A stretch of 36,337 nt of DNA from Oscillospiraceae bacterium (GTDB lineage: Bacteria > Bacillota > Clostridia > Oscillospirales > Acutalibacteraceae). The stretch spans positions 1-36,337 of the forward strand of contig SVPQ01000023.1 in NCBI GenBank assembly GCA_015065845.1, written 5' to 3'. Every line of letters begins with the position of its first letter. Positions within the stretch are counted from its first letter, which is position 1. Shown in pieces: positions 24,509 to 33,032 of the stretch. The notes beneath the pieces are model-generated. The model was given only the letters and a program-made list of their open reading frames with translations, was not told the DNA's origin and did not search any database. The translations under genes and the position numbers were made by a program.

Positions 24509-24619
24509 ATCTCGCTATAACATCGTTATGTAATTTACACAAAATTACGGATATATTTTTGAATTTTTTCGCATTTTGCTAAAACTTAAATTTTTTTAGT
24601 TAAATTTATGTCAAAGTCC

Positions 24620-24647
24620 TTGCAATTATTCTGTTTTGTGGTAAAAT
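24620..24647 (+). promoter_or_regulatory. GAPDH promoter
   Basis: TTGCAA (24620-24625) is 16 bases from TAAAAT (24642-24647), the latter extended by TGG. It fits strong constitutive expression of a glycolytic gene. Confidence 0.65.
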
Positions 24648-24690
24648 ATTTACTGTTGAAAAAATTATAATATATTTGGAGGTTTTTCAA

Positions 24691-25725
24691 ATGTCAGTTA
24701 AAGTTGCAATTAACGGTTTCGGTCGTATCGGCCGTCTCGCATTCCGTCAAATGTTTGGTGCTGAAGGCTATGATGTAGTAGCTATCAACGACCTTACAAA
24801 ACCATCAATGCTTGCTCATCTTTTAAAGTATGATACAGCACAAGGTGGCTACTGTGGTAAAATGGGTGAAAATCTTCACACTGTTACTGCTGATGATGAA
24901 GCAGGTACAATCACAGTTGACGGCAAAACACTTAAAATCTACGCTAAAGCAGATGCTAAAGAACTTCCTTGGGGTGAAATCGGTGTTGATGTAGTTCTCG
25001 AATGCACAGGTTTCTACTGCTCAAAAGATAAGAGCCAGGCTCACATTGATGCTGGTGCTAAAAAAGTTGTTATTTCTGCTCCTGCAGGTAACGACCTCAA
25101 AACAATCGTTTATAGCGTTAACGAAGATACTCTTACAGCTGATGATACAATCATCTCTGCTGCATCTTGCACAACAAACTGCCTTGCACCTATGGCAAAA
25201 GCTCTTAACGATTATGCTCCAATCCAGAGCGGTATCATGAGCACAATCCACGCTTACACAGGTGACCAGATGATTCTTGACGGCCCACACAGAAAGGGTG
25301 ACTTAAGAAGAGCAAGAGCAGGTGCTGCTAACATCGTTCCTAACTCAACAGGTGCTGCTAAAGCTATCGGCCTTGTTATTCCAGAACTCAATGGTAAACT
25401 GATCGGTTCTGCACAGAGAGTTCCTGTTCCAACAGGTTCAACAACAATCCTTACAGCTGTTGTTAAAGGCGCAGATGTAACAAAAGAAGGCATCAACGCT
25501 GCTATGAAAGCTGCAGCTTCTGAAAGCTACGGCTACAACGAAGACCAAATCGTTTCTTCAGACGTTATCGGTATGAAATACGGTTCACTCTTCGATGCAA
25601 CACAAACAATGGTTTCAAAAATTTCTGACGATCTTTACGAAGTTCAGGTTGTTTCATGGTATGACAATGAAAACAGCTACACAAGCCAGATGGTTAGAAC
25701 AATTAAATACTTCGCAGAACTTTAA
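24691..25725 (+). CDS. gapA: glyceraldehyde-3-phosphate dehydrogenase (type I)
   Basis: A 344-residue glycolytic enzyme that oxidises glyceraldehyde-3-phosphate to 1,3-bisphosphoglycerate with NAD. The NAD-binding GFGRIGRL is near the N terminus. The active-site Cys160 is in SAASCTTNC and His187 in [13 protein letters not shown] at 24691 is preceded by GGAGG; the frame opens earlier at a TTG that overlaps the ribosome site. Codon use is richer in C-ending codons (ATC, AAC, GGC) than the neighbours, as expected for a very highly expressed gene. A strong terminator follows. Confidence 0.97.
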   Translation: MSVKVAINGFGRIGRLAFRQMFGAEGYDVVAINDLTKPSMLAHLLKYDTAQGGYCGKMGENLHTVTADDEAGTITVDGKTLKIYAKADAKELPWGEIGVDVVLECTGFYCSKDKSQAHIDAGAKKVVISAPAGNDLKTIVYSVNEDTLTADDTIISAASCTTNCLAPMAKALNDYAPIQSGIMSTIHAYTGDQMILDGPHRKGDLRRARAGAANIVPNSTGAAKAIGLVIPELNGKLIGSAQRVPVPTGSTTILTAVVKGADVTKEGINAAMKAAASESYGYNEDQIVSSDVIGMKYGSLFDATQTMVSKISDDLYEVQVVSWYDNENSYTSQMVRTIKYFAEL

Positions 25726-25736
25726 TCAAAAAAACT

Positions 25737-25773
25737 CACCGCTCTTGCAGAAATGCAAGGGCGGTGTTTTTTT
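25737..25773 (+). terminator. GAPDH terminator
   Basis: CACCGCTCTTGCA/TGCAAGGGCGGTG forms a 13-bp stem with one G-U wobble and a GAAA loop, followed by seven T residues. Confidence 0.93.
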
Positions 25774-25872
25774 GAATTGAAAATTGAAAGTTGAAAATTG
25801 AAAATTATGGGTCTGCGACGCTATTATAAGAATTCATTCAGGAAACCCTGTTTCCTGTTTCCTGTTTCCTAA
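25774..25872. repeat. word repeats TTGAAAA and CCTGTTT with a GTC-TGC-GAC mini-hairpin
   Basis: TTGAAAATTGAAAGTTGAAA-type words (25777-25806) match 33309-33343 in inverse orientation. The 20-mer at 25810-25829, which includes GTCTGCGAC and GCTATTATAA, is identical to 2751-2770. CCTGTTT then repeats three times (about 25845-25866), inverse of the CAGGAAA words elsewhere. No gene is seen. Confidence 0.65.
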
Positions 25873-25970
25873 CTCACTAACCTGTAACATTTTCCCTCCT
25901 CACTCATATACTGTTAATGAAGTTTTGGGTAAACTTTCCCCAACTTCAAACATATTAAGGAGGAAAATTT

Positions 25971-26831
25971 ATGGCTGATAACAACAGAAACTGTTGCGCA
26001 GAAACAAACCTTAACCACATTAAAGAAGCTATCTGCATTGATACTAACAGAGTTTATGATTCCTGTGCAGATAAAGAATGTCTTAAAGATTTAAGAGTTT
26101 ACTTAACTGACCGTGGTCAATGTATCCTTGACAATGCATCTTCAGTAAAATGCAGAGGAGCAGAAATTTTAAACTGCCTTGTAGAAGTTGAAAAAGTCCC
26201 TTTCAATAAAGGTTTTTATTCAGTAGATTTAACATTCTTTGTGAAAATTGCAGTTGACGCATACACCTGTCCTACTGCACAACCTAATTTACTTGAGGGT
26301 CTTGTTACATTCTCTAAAAAATGCATTCTTTATGGCAGTGATGGAAATGTAAAAATCTTCTCGTCTAATTACATTGAAAATGGTTTTGATGAACAAAATG
26401 CTATTTGCAACGCAAACCCAAGAGCAAAAGTTCAGACAGTTGAACCAATTTGCCTTAATGCAGAAATTTGCAGAGTCTGCGACTGTTGTAATACAATTGC
26501 TGATTGTTGTGAAGGCAGTATTCCAAAGCATATTTGTTGTTGTTTTGACGGTAGTTTCAGTAACAACTGCAACTGTGAAAAAGCACTCAGAGTTACTCTT
26601 GGTGTATTTACAATCATCCAACTTGAACGCGATGTTCAGATGCTTATTCCTGCTTACGACTTCTGTGTACCTACAAAGGAATGTTGTTGCGAAACCGAAG
26701 ACCCTTGTGATATTTTCAGAAAAATTTCATTCCCTGTTGATGAATTCTTCCCACCAAACCAAAAAGAAAAAGATTATTGCTCTGAACAAATCCAATATAA
26801 CAAAAACAACAATTGTGGATGCGGTAAATAA
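25971..26831 (+). CDS. cysteine-rich conserved protein, possible spore or surface layer component
   Basis: A 286-residue soluble protein with 31 cysteines (about 11 percent), many as CC, CCC or CxC, and a C-terminal NCGCGK. The N-terminal IKEAICIDTNRVYDSCADKECLKDLRVYLT region resembles a Clostridia protein type I have seen but cannot name with certainty. The middle (PFNKGFYSVDLTFFVKIAVDA) is a beta-rich, non-cysteine segment. It has no signal peptide or membrane segment. The ribosome site AAGGAGG is strong. Cysteine patterns suggest metal binding or disulfide cross-linking as in coat proteins; that is inference. It is monocistronic. Confidence 0.8.
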   Translation: MADNNRNCCAETNLNHIKEAICIDTNRVYDSCADKECLKDLRVYLTDRGQCILDNASSVKCRGAEILNCLVEVEKVPFNKGFYSVDLTFFVKIAVDAYTCPTAQPNLLEGLVTFSKKCILYGSDGNVKIFSSNYIENGFDEQNAICNANPRAKVQTVEPICLNAEICRVCDCCNTIADCCEGSIPKHICCCFDGSFSNNCNCEKALRVTLGVFTIIQLERDVQMLIPAYDFCVPTKECCCETEDPCDIFRKISFPVDEFFPPNQKEKDYCSEQIQYNKNNNCGCGK

Positions 26832-26840
26832 AGCAAAAAA

Positions 26841-26872
26841 CCCTCAATGCTTCGTAAAAGAAACATTGAGGG
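26841..26872. terminator. bidirectional terminator between the cysteine-rich gene and the ABC operon
   Basis: CCCTCAATG (26841-26849) pairs perfectly with CATTGAGGG (26864-26872). On the minus strand TTTTTT follows, so it is a strong terminator for the ABC operon. On the plus strand the tail is CATTTATT. Confidence 0.85.
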
Positions 26873-26881
26873 CATTTATTA

Positions 26882-27943
26882 TCAACCTTCATATACAAGC
26901 TTATTTTCAATCATTTCATCAATATTTTCTAAATCATACCATTTACCGAGAACAGGCACATTTTCTGCAACCTTTTCACCTTCAATAGCAAAGATGCATT
27001 GTTCTACTGCATCGTAACCTATTCGGTATGAATCCTGTGCAACTGCACCAACAAGTTCAGGCATTTCAGTTGATTTCATCCATTGAATTTGTTTTGTACC
27101 TGCATCAAAACCACAGAATTTTATATTTTCATATTTACCACTGTTAGCGGCAATTGCGTCACTCACCTGTTTTACAACACCTTCGTTTGTCATAAACACA
27201 GCGTCGACACCTTTTTCAACAAGAGCATTAAGCGCATCAACATAAGCATTGTTACTGTCGCCATCTTTAATTTCTTTTTCAATTCTGTACTTGCCTTTTG
27301 TCATCATATCACTATCAGCAAGAGAAATAAACTCATCAATAAAACCTTTTGCTCTGTCTACACCAGTGTCTGTCTGGTCATGTTGAATAACACCTATTAC
27401 ATACGCATCGCCACTTGCCGCGATATCAGTTTTTATAGCATTAAAAAGATTACAAGCACCTGTAGCCGCCGCATTTGAATTAGAAGTAGAAACTGTTGAA
27501 ACAATCGGATTTTTACCCATTTCATCAAGTGCATTTATATCTGCTTCCCACAAGCCACTATCGAACTGCACAACTGGTATTTTCTTGTCATAAGCCTGTT
27601 CTAACATATCGGTAAAACCTTCACCAATAGTAGCAATTACAAGACCCGAAACATTATTTGAAAGTGCAGTCTGAACCATTTCTTTTTGCGTTGGCAATTC
27701 TGATGCAGTTTCAGAAGTTGGCCCACGGAATGTTATTTTGTAACCGCCATATTTTTTAGCCGCGTCTTCCGCCCCCTGTTTTACTGACTGCCAGAAAGCG
27801 TGTGACTCGCCTTTTGCAATAACTGCAATTGTTTTCATTTCATCGTTGCCACCGTTTTCTTTGGATGTATCTGCACAGCCACCAAAACTTAAAACAACTA
27901 ATAAAAAAGAAAGGAGAACTGCTATTATTCTTCTAAATTTCAA
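26882..27943 (-). CDS. sugar ABC transporter substrate-binding lipoprotein (ribose/rhizopine type)
   Basis: A 353-residue extracellular lipoprotein of the periplasmic-binding-protein 4 family that delivers a sugar to the membrane permease. A signal peptide ends in a lipobox-like FGGC with Cys23. The mature part opens TIAVIAKGESHAFWQSVKQG, typical of RbsB/rhizopine-binding relatives. The start is TTG at 27943 with AAGGGG eight bases upstream. It is the third gene of the operon, 52 bases after the permease, which may allow higher expression of the binding protein. The sugar cannot be read from sequence. Confidence 0.9.
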   Translation of the reverse strand: MKFRRIIAVLLSFLLVVLSFGGCADTSKENGGNDEMKTIAVIAKGESHAFWQSVKQGAEDAAKKYGGYKITFRGPTSETASELPTQKEMVQTALSNNVSGLVIATIGEGFTDMLEQAYDKKIPVVQFDSGLWEADINALDEMGKNPIVSTVSTSNSNAAATGACNLFNAIKTDIAASGDAYVIGVIQHDQTDTGVDRAKGFIDEFISLADSDMMTKGKYRIEKEIKDGDSNNAYVDALNALVEKGVDAVFMTNEGVVKQVSDAIAANSGKYENIKFCGFDAGTKQIQWMKSTEMPELVGAVAQDSYRIGYDAVEQCIFAIEGEKVAENVPVLGKWYDLENIDEMIENKLVYEG

Positions 27944-27995
27944 AATTAACGCCCCTTATATAATGTTAAAATTTTGTTTATACAATGTTATTCTA

Positions 27996-28994
27996 CTATT
28001 TTGTTCTGGAAATTTCAACCTTTTTAGTAATTTTATCTCTGAATTTGTCAAAAAGAACTGCTAAAACCACTATAACACCCATCAGAACATAGGTTACATA
28101 GGTTGAATTCACATTTATATTGAGTAGTGCGAGAACGAAATTAAGTCCTGAACGAATAACCACAAGCATTAAAGCACCAGTAACAGAACCACCAATTGAA
28201 GCAACCCCACCATTAGCAGAAGTTCCACCGATATAAACACCTGCAATTGCATCAAGTTCCATTCCGTTACCAGTTGCAGTAGCAACAGTTACAAATGATG
28301 CTGACCAGAAAACAGCGGCAATACCGGCAAAACAACCGGATATAATATAAGCAATAATTTTATATTTATCTGTATCAATACCCGAAAGTCGTGTTGCTTC
28401 TTCATTTGAACCAATTGAAAGAATATATCGTCCTGTTTTATTTTTATACATAAGATACATACAAAATAACATTAACAGAAAAACCCACAAAAGACCTACT
28501 GGGAAGCCATTGAAATTTGAGAAAACTTTATTAAACCATAACCCTGTAGGGTAAAAGATATTGGGCACACCCGAAAAGAGAGCAGAAAGACCACGAGACA
28601 CCATCATTGTACCCAAAGTAGCAATAAATGATGGTAGTTTCCATTTTGCAATTAAAATACCATTTATTAAACCAAAAAAAGTGCCGACTAAAATCATTAC
28701 AGGTATTGTTGCCCACAACGGAATTACTCCGATGGTATATAACTTACCCGCAACAACTGAAGATGCAATACAGACAGTACCTATTGATAAATCAATTCCA
28801 CCAGTCGCAATTGCAAAAGTTACACCAAGTCCCATAATCGCGTATGGTGTAAAACTCTGTGCCATACTTATAATATTATATCGGTTAAGAAAATTTGGAT
28901 TCAAGATATAAAACAAAAGAATTAAAACAAGTAACGCGAAAATTATAATTAAATTCTGACCTTGTTTTTGTCTGATACTTTTTAAAATGTTCAT
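27996..28994 (-). CDS. sugar ABC transporter permease (RbsC-like)
   Basis: A 332-residue integral membrane permease of the branched-chain/ribose type (BPD_transp_2), with about nine to ten membrane segments. The cytosolic coupling region is visible as RYILSIGSNEEATRLSGIDTDKYK. Other family marks are TFAIATGGIDLSIGT near residue 60 and YIGGTSANGGVASIGG. Its ATG overlaps the ATPase stop by four bases (ATGA), so translation is coupled. It partners the ATPase upstream and the binding protein downstream. Confidence 0.93.
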   Translation of the reverse strand: MNILKSIRQKQGQNLIIIFALLVLILLFYILNPNFLNRYNIISMAQSFTPYAIMGLGVTFAIATGGIDLSIGTVCIASSVVAGKLYTIGVIPLWATIPVMILVGTFFGLINGILIAKWKLPSFIATLGTMMVSRGLSALFSGVPNIFYPTGLWFNKVFSNFNGFPVGLLWVFLLMLFCMYLMYKNKTGRYILSIGSNEEATRLSGIDTDKYKIIAYIISGCFAGIAAVFWSASFVTVATATGNGMELDAIAGVYIGGTSANGGVASIGGSVTGALMLVVIRSGLNFVLALLNINVNSTYVTYVLMGVIVVLAVLFDKFRDKITKKVEISRTK

Positions 28995-30499
28995 AATTTT
29001 TCACTCTCACGCATCATAGCAAACTTCATTATATTTTCCTGATTAGCCTCCCCGATTAAAAATTCTTTTGTTATTCTCCCCTCACACATTACTACAACTC
29101 TGTCTGAAATGCTTAGAATTTCTGACAATTCAGAAGATATTACTATTATAGATTTTCCGTTTAATGACAGTTGCTCTATCAAGTCGTATATTTCACTTTT
29201 TGCACCAATATCAATACCTCTGGTCGGCTCGTCAAATATAAATATATCGCTATTTTTTAAAAGCCACCGCGCAATAATAACTTTTTGCTGATTGCCACCT
29301 GAGAGATTTTTTACACATTCTCTTAAAGATGGCGTTTTAGTTTTTAATTTTTCGTTATCTGTTTTCGCATCTCTGTTTGCTTTTTTATCATTTATAAAAC
29401 CGAATTCTGAATAGTTTTCTAAAGATGATAACAAAGTATTTTCCGCTACATTTTTATTCAATAAAAGTCCGTAGCGTTTTCTGTCTTCTGAAAGGTAACA
29501 AATACCTTTTTTTACTGCATCTGCGGGATTTTTTATTGTAACACTTTTACCATTTATTAAAATCTCTCCACCATTAAACTTATCTGCACCACAAATTGCT
29601 CTGGCAAGTTCTGTACGCCCTGCACCCATAAGACCTGAAAAGCCAAGGATTTCACCTTTGCGAAGAGTGAAACTTATATTTTTTAGTTTTTCGCCACTAT
29701 TGAGGTTTCTGACTTCTAAAACAACCGGTGAATTTTCTTTAACACTGCTTTCTTCTTTTTTTCTTGATGTAATTTTTCTACCGACCATCATTTTTATAAT
29801 TTCTTCATCTGTGACTTCGCTGGTTTTTACAGTTCCTATATATGCCCCATCACGCATTACTGTAACTTTGTCAGAAATTCTTCTGATTTCATCCATTCTG
29901 TGTGAAATGTAAATCATTCCTATACCTTTACTTTTAAGGTCTTTCATTATTTTAAAAAGTTCTTCTGTTTCAGGTTCAGTAAGTGCGGTGGTAGGTTCAT
30001 CTAATATGAGTATTTTTGAGTCATACGAAAAGGCTTTCGCTATTTCTACCATTTGTTGCTGACCAACAGTAAGAGCTGCTATTTTTTCTTGTGGATTTAT
30101 ATTTACCCCGACATAATCTAAAAATTTCTGAGCGTCATATTCCATTTGTTTATCATCTATAAAACAACCGTATTTTAATTTTTCTCGTCCTAAAAATATG
30201 TTCTTTGCAACTGTTAAATCCTGAACCTGATTAAGTTCCTGGTGAATTATACTTATACCAATATACTGACTATCTTTAACCGAATTAAAATCACACTTTT
30301 TGTTAAAACAGATAATTTCACCACTATCTGCTTTATAAATACCTGTAAGTATTTTCATTAAAGTAGACTTACCTGCACCATTTTCACCCATTAACGCGTG
30401 AACTTCGCCTGAACGCAACTCAAAGTCCACACCCTTTAAAGCGTGAACACCCGAAAAGCGTTTTTCTATTTTTTTCATTTCTAAAATTGTTTTGTTCAT
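28991..30499 (-). CDS. sugar ABC transporter ATP-binding protein (RbsA/MglA-like, two NBDs)
   Basis: A 502-residue double nucleotide-binding-domain ATPase powering import. The first domain has Walker A GENGAGKST (38-46), signature LTVGQQQM and Walker B ILILDEPTTAL. The second has a degenerate Walker A GLMGAGRTE, signature LSGGNQQK and Walker B IFIFDEPTRGID. The degenerate second Walker A is usual in this family. It is the first gene of the operon. No ribosome site is visible before ATG 30499 (AACACT), so initiation may be weak or leaderless. A heptamer tandem repeat lies 60 bases upstream. Confidence 0.93.
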   Translation of the reverse strand: MNKTILEMKKIEKRFSGVHALKGVDFELRSGEVHALMGENGAGKSTLMKILTGIYKADSGEIICFNKKCDFNSVKDSQYIGISIIHQELNQVQDLTVAKNIFLGREKLKYGCFIDDKQMEYDAQKFLDYVGVNINPQEKIAALTVGQQQMVEIAKAFSYDSKILILDEPTTALTEPETEELFKIMKDLKSKGIGMIYISHRMDEIRRISDKVTVMRDGAYIGTVKTSEVTDEEIIKMMVGRKITSRKKEESSVKENSPVVLEVRNLNSGEKLKNISFTLRKGEILGFSGLMGAGRTELARAICGADKFNGGEILINGKSVTIKNPADAVKKGICYLSEDRKRYGLLLNKNVAENTLLSSLENYSEFGFINDKKANRDAKTDNEKLKTKTPSLRECVKNLSGGNQQKVIIARWLLKNSDIFIFDEPTRGIDIGAKSEIYDLIEQLSLNGKSIIVISSELSEILSISDRVVVMCEGRITKEFLIGEANQENIMKFAMMRESEKL

Positions 30500-30540
30500 A
30501 GTGTTAGTAGTTTAACCGATTTTTTTCGTTTTATTTAGCA

Positions 30541-30612
30541 AGGAAGAAGGAAATAGGAATTAGGTATTAGGTATTAGGTATTAGGTATTAGGTATTAGGT
30601 ATTAGGTATTAG
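30541..30612. repeat. heptamer tandem repeat (ATTAGGT)n
   Basis: Seven complete copies of ATTAGGT plus five bases occupy 30559-30612 with no mismatches, preceded by a GGAAGAAGGAAATAGG word block. It lies 60 bases upstream of the ABC ATPase start. A perfect short tandem repeat of this kind changes length readily by slippage. The gap 30500-30859 otherwise holds a hairpin (30624-30660) and one REP-like sequence. Confidence 0.9.
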
Positions 30613-30623
30613 AACAAAGAAAA

Positions 30624-30714
30624 AACTCAGTTAACTGACTTAAAATCAATTAACTGAGTTTTGTTTGATTTACCTTGTAACTGAGACTAAGACACAGAAC
30701 CGTCCCCCTGTCTT
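30624..30714. repeat. R1 half-module: covarying hairpin plus REP-like end
   Basis: The 15-bp hairpin AACTCAGTTAACTGA (30624-30638)/TCAATTAACTGAGTT (30646-30660) is followed by TTGTTTGATTTACC and an AAGACA...TGTCTT bounded REP-like 26-mer (30689-30714, core AGAACCGTCCCC). It equals the right half of the modules at 31507-31734 and 33033-33282. Confidence 0.75.
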
Positions 30715-30859
30715 TTTTAACAGTTTTCGATGGTTTTCAAATAGTATAATTCTTTTGCAGAAATAATTTTGAAACCGAACATAGAAAGTAGACCCTTTTA
30801 AAGGACGAGGCAAATATATACTAGTTATAAGATATATTTGCCTCTAACATTTATTACTT

Positions 30860-31387
30860 TTATGTAATTATACATATTTCTATAATTACATTTTCGTTGT
30901 TTTGTTCAATATATTTGATTTCGACAAATGATTTTTCAAGCAATGTCAAATCATCTTTAGTGAATTTATTCATTGGACCATAAGATAAGCCAGTATCAAA
31001 AGCAGTGTCTTGTAAAGTAAATAATAACTCTATACCATTGCTATCTCCGGTTTTATCTACATAGTAAGAAACATTTTGTAGATATCCATGCCTTGTTTCA
31101 TAATTGTTATTTTTTAAAGCATATTGGTATGCGTTCAAAGAAAAAAAGTACCTTAAAAGACCTGATGCAATAACTAATGAAACAACTAACGAAAATATAA
31201 TTTTAACATAGAAAAGAGCACAATCTTTGGTTTTTATTGCATTATTCTTACGTTTATTAATAAATTCCTTCGATTCAAAAAAAACTGCAATTAACCCTAT
31301 GATGAAGAACGGGGAAAAAAGTATGAGGTTTATCCAGGCTGGTTCTTGTTCCGTTATAGAATAAACTATTTGTGCTTGATCACTCAT
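30860..31387 (-). CDS. membrane protein of unknown function (175 residues)
   Basis: Not recognised. Two membrane segments (about residues 19-38 and 61-83) flank a basic loop (KEFINKRKNNAIKTKD). A soluble C-terminal domain of about 90 residues follows, beginning NAYQYALKNNNYETRHGY. The ribosome site is AGGAG, 10 bases from ATG. Its start overlaps by four bases (ATGA) the stop of a 40-codon open frame that is cut by a REP-like sequence, which suggests it was once the downstream gene of a longer operon. It lies between R1 repeat modules on both sides. Confidence 0.7.
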   Translation of the reverse strand: MSDQAQIVYSITEQEPAWINLILFSPFFIIGLIAVFFESKEFINKRKNNAIKTKDCALFYVKIIFSLVVSLVIASGLLRYFFSLNAYQYALKNNNYETRHGYLQNVSYYVDKTGDSNGIELLFTLQDTAFDTGLSYGPMNKFTKDDLTLLEKSFVEIKYIEQNNENVIIEICIIT

Positions 31388-31506
31388 AACAATAATGCTC
31401 CTAAAGATTTCATGAATTCAACTTTATTGTAAATATCTGTTTTTAAATCTTTAATAAGATTTGATAAAGTAGAACCTTTTGAATATAAAAAATAGTATGT
31501 TTGCAT
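31384..31506 (-). pseudogene. possible C-terminal remnant of a gene cut by an R1 element
   Basis: An open frame of 40 codons ending in a TGA that overlaps the next gene's ATG, the arrangement of translationally coupled genes. The peptide has ordinary protein-like composition, with a KGSTLSNLIKDLKTDIYNKV helix. Its only ATG lies immediately after the REP-like sequence at 31507-31531 and has no ribosome site. The simplest reading is the tail of a gene whose front was lost at the element boundary; a genuine 40-residue leader protein is the alternative. Confidence 0.4.
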
Positions 31507-31734
31507 AAGACAGAGGACGGTTCTATGTCTTGCGTCGTCCATTGTCTTTTCTTAACTCCAATATATCATTTTTTTCAAATCAAATCAAGCAATTCTGAAA
31601 TCTTCTATAAAATTATTCGAAAGTGTTAAATATCACAAAACAACTCGGCTAACTGAGTTTTACGCTCAATTAACCGAGTTTTGTTTAATTTACCTTGTAA
31701 CTGAGACTAAGACACGGAACCGTCCCCTTGTCTT
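31507..31734. mobile_element. R1 module, complete copy 1 (MITE/REPIN-like)
   Basis: A 228-base element with inverted REP-like ends: AAGACAG-AGGACGG-TTCTATGTCTT (31507-31531), and 31709-31734, which reads in inverse as AAGACAAGGGGACGG-TTCCGTGTCTT. It contains a 16-bp hairpin AACTCGGCTAACTGAG (31642-31657)/CTCAATTAACCGAGTT (31665-31680). About 180 bases are nearly identical to 33033-33213. No transposase is encoded in the window. Confidence 0.75.
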
Positions 31735-31768
31735 ACCCATTTATAATGCAACACAGTTCTGAAATTAT

Positions 31769-31980
31769 TCATTCTTCATCATTCATCAGCGTAAGCGACT
31801 TCATTATTCATTAAATTCTTTAAGAACTCTCCACCACCCAAGGTACATTATAAATTCTATAAAGTTTTCTACTCGCTTGAAAGTGCATAAATAAAAGCAA
31901 AATAACGACAAGGCGGTCCCCCTCTCTTCGAAGAGAGGTACACCTAAAAAACAACTTTTTCTTTTCATTTTCACTTTATT
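31769..31980. repeat. CATT-word block and intergenic repeat R2, second copy
   Basis: The CATTCTTCATCATTCATCA word block (31769-31816) is followed by the second R2 copy (31822-31938). R2 starts AAGAACTCTCCACCACCCAA and ends in the perfect 18-base palindrome CCTCTCTTC-GAAGAGAGG (31921-31938). An open frame of 61 codons here is a product of the repeat. The gap 31735-32143 holds no credible gene. Confidence 0.65.
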
Positions 31981-32008
31981 CTTTTTCATTTATTCTTTAA
32001 AAACAAAC

Positions 32009-32044
32009 AACTCAGTTAACTGACCGAAATCAATTAACTGAGTT
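32009..32044. repeat. isolated covarying hairpin of the R1 family
   Basis: AACTCAGTTAACTGA (32009-32023) pairs with TCAATTAACTGAGTT (32030-32044), followed by TTGTTTGATTTT. It matches 30624-30660 and may serve as a terminator. REP-like ends are not seen around this copy. Confidence 0.65.
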
Positions 32045-32143
32045 TTGTTTGATTTTATTAAATTTTAAAGTAATACGAATTTCACTTCTTAACTATTCAC
32101 TCTTACTTCTTACCTCAATTATCCGTCCGCTGATTGTCCCCTG

Positions 32144-32968
32144 TCAATAAAGAAGAAACGAACCGTTAAGTATAGATGCAAGAACAAAATATATAACACA
32201 GATTACTATTAGTGATCCGAAAATTTTAAAAGGTATCTGTGCCACACATCTTCTTTTATCATCTACAAAACTCTTTATAAACTTATGAACAATAAAAACC
32301 TGAATAAAAAGATACAATAAATTGAAAATTCTAAGCAAAGGTGTAGAAACATAATGAGCTAAACTAAGTGGATAAAAAGAATAACTTCCATAACTTCTGC
32401 CGACTGATTTATATTCATCAATCTGTGATATTGCTTGTGAATCTATAGCTTTATACACAGATGTCAAAGGCAATCCACTACTCAAAAACCCTGTATAGCC
32501 ATTATCCAAGAAATAATAATCAATTATAATATAATATTGATCAAAAATTTTCAAACAACAAACATTCCCTGCACGACCGTCATTTTGTTTTTTGAAGTCT
32601 TCAGAATTTTTATCAATATCAGGGGATTGTGGATCTAAAAAAAGCATAACAACAGAGTTAAATCTATTTTGTAATGTTTGTATCACAACTTGCTCAAAAT
32701 ATGATACTTTTTCATATTTGCTATATTTTAAAATTTCTGTAACATTTTTAGAATTATTAAAACTTTCACCTGTTTCCCAATTAAGTAAGTTGTAATAACT
32801 AAAATCAATTGTAGTAGATTCAGTCAACATTATATCTTCAAAAGAACCCTTTTCTATTGATTTTTCATTTTGTTTTTCTGTCAGTAAAGCTACACAAAAA
32901 ACCACAAAGAAATTGAAAACAAACACAACGATAATGGAGGATAATAGTTTTAAAAATCTATTTTTCAT
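32144..32968 (-). CDS. membrane protein of unknown function (274 residues)
   Basis: Not recognised. An N-terminal membrane segment (about residues 8-30) precedes a soluble region of about 170 residues, probably extracellular (Tyr/Asp-rich, with CCLKIFDQYYIIIDYYFLDNGY). Two further membrane segments follow near residues 210-235 and 247-270. The ribosome site is GGGTG. The AT-rich composition and lack of recognisable relatives fit accessory DNA. R1-type repeats lie on both sides: a single hairpin downstream (32009-32044) and a complete module upstream (33033-33282). It shares the transcription direction of the 175-residue membrane protein. Confidence 0.7.
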   Translation of the reverse strand: MKNRFLKLLSSIIVVFVFNFFVVFCVALLTEKQNEKSIEKGSFEDIMLTESTTIDFSYYNLLNWETGESFNNSKNVTEILKYSKYEKVSYFEQVVIQTLQNRFNSVVMLFLDPQSPDIDKNSEDFKKQNDGRAGNVCCLKIFDQYYIIIDYYFLDNGYTGFLSSGLPLTSVYKAIDSQAISQIDEYKSVGRSYGSYSFYPLSLAHYVSTPLLRIFNLLYLFIQVFIVHKFIKSFVDDKRRCVAQIPFKIFGSLIVICVIYFVLASILNGSFLLY

Positions 32969-33032
32969 AATTTAATACACCCACATTTTCTTTTTAGTCA
33001 TAGTATGCCATCCATACACACCAGTGATAAAA

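Noticed and set aside
26374-26988. Long plus-strand frame overlapping the cysteine-rich gene
   Set aside because: It runs out of frame over a well-supported gene and its terminator, and into the antisense of the binding-protein gene.
27957-27985. Separate promoter for the ABC binding-protein gene (TTGTAT-17-TATATA)
   Set aside because: The -10 would overlap the ribosome binding site, so the RNA would start after it.
21386-30499. Assignment of the ABC importer to galactose because galK is nearby
   Set aside because: galK is in a different operon more than 4 kb away, and the binding protein resembles ribose/rhizopine types as much as galactose types.
31804-31989. 61-residue open frame on the minus strand
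   Set aside because: It is wholly within repeat R2 and its sequence is dictated by the repeat; no ribosome site is seen.
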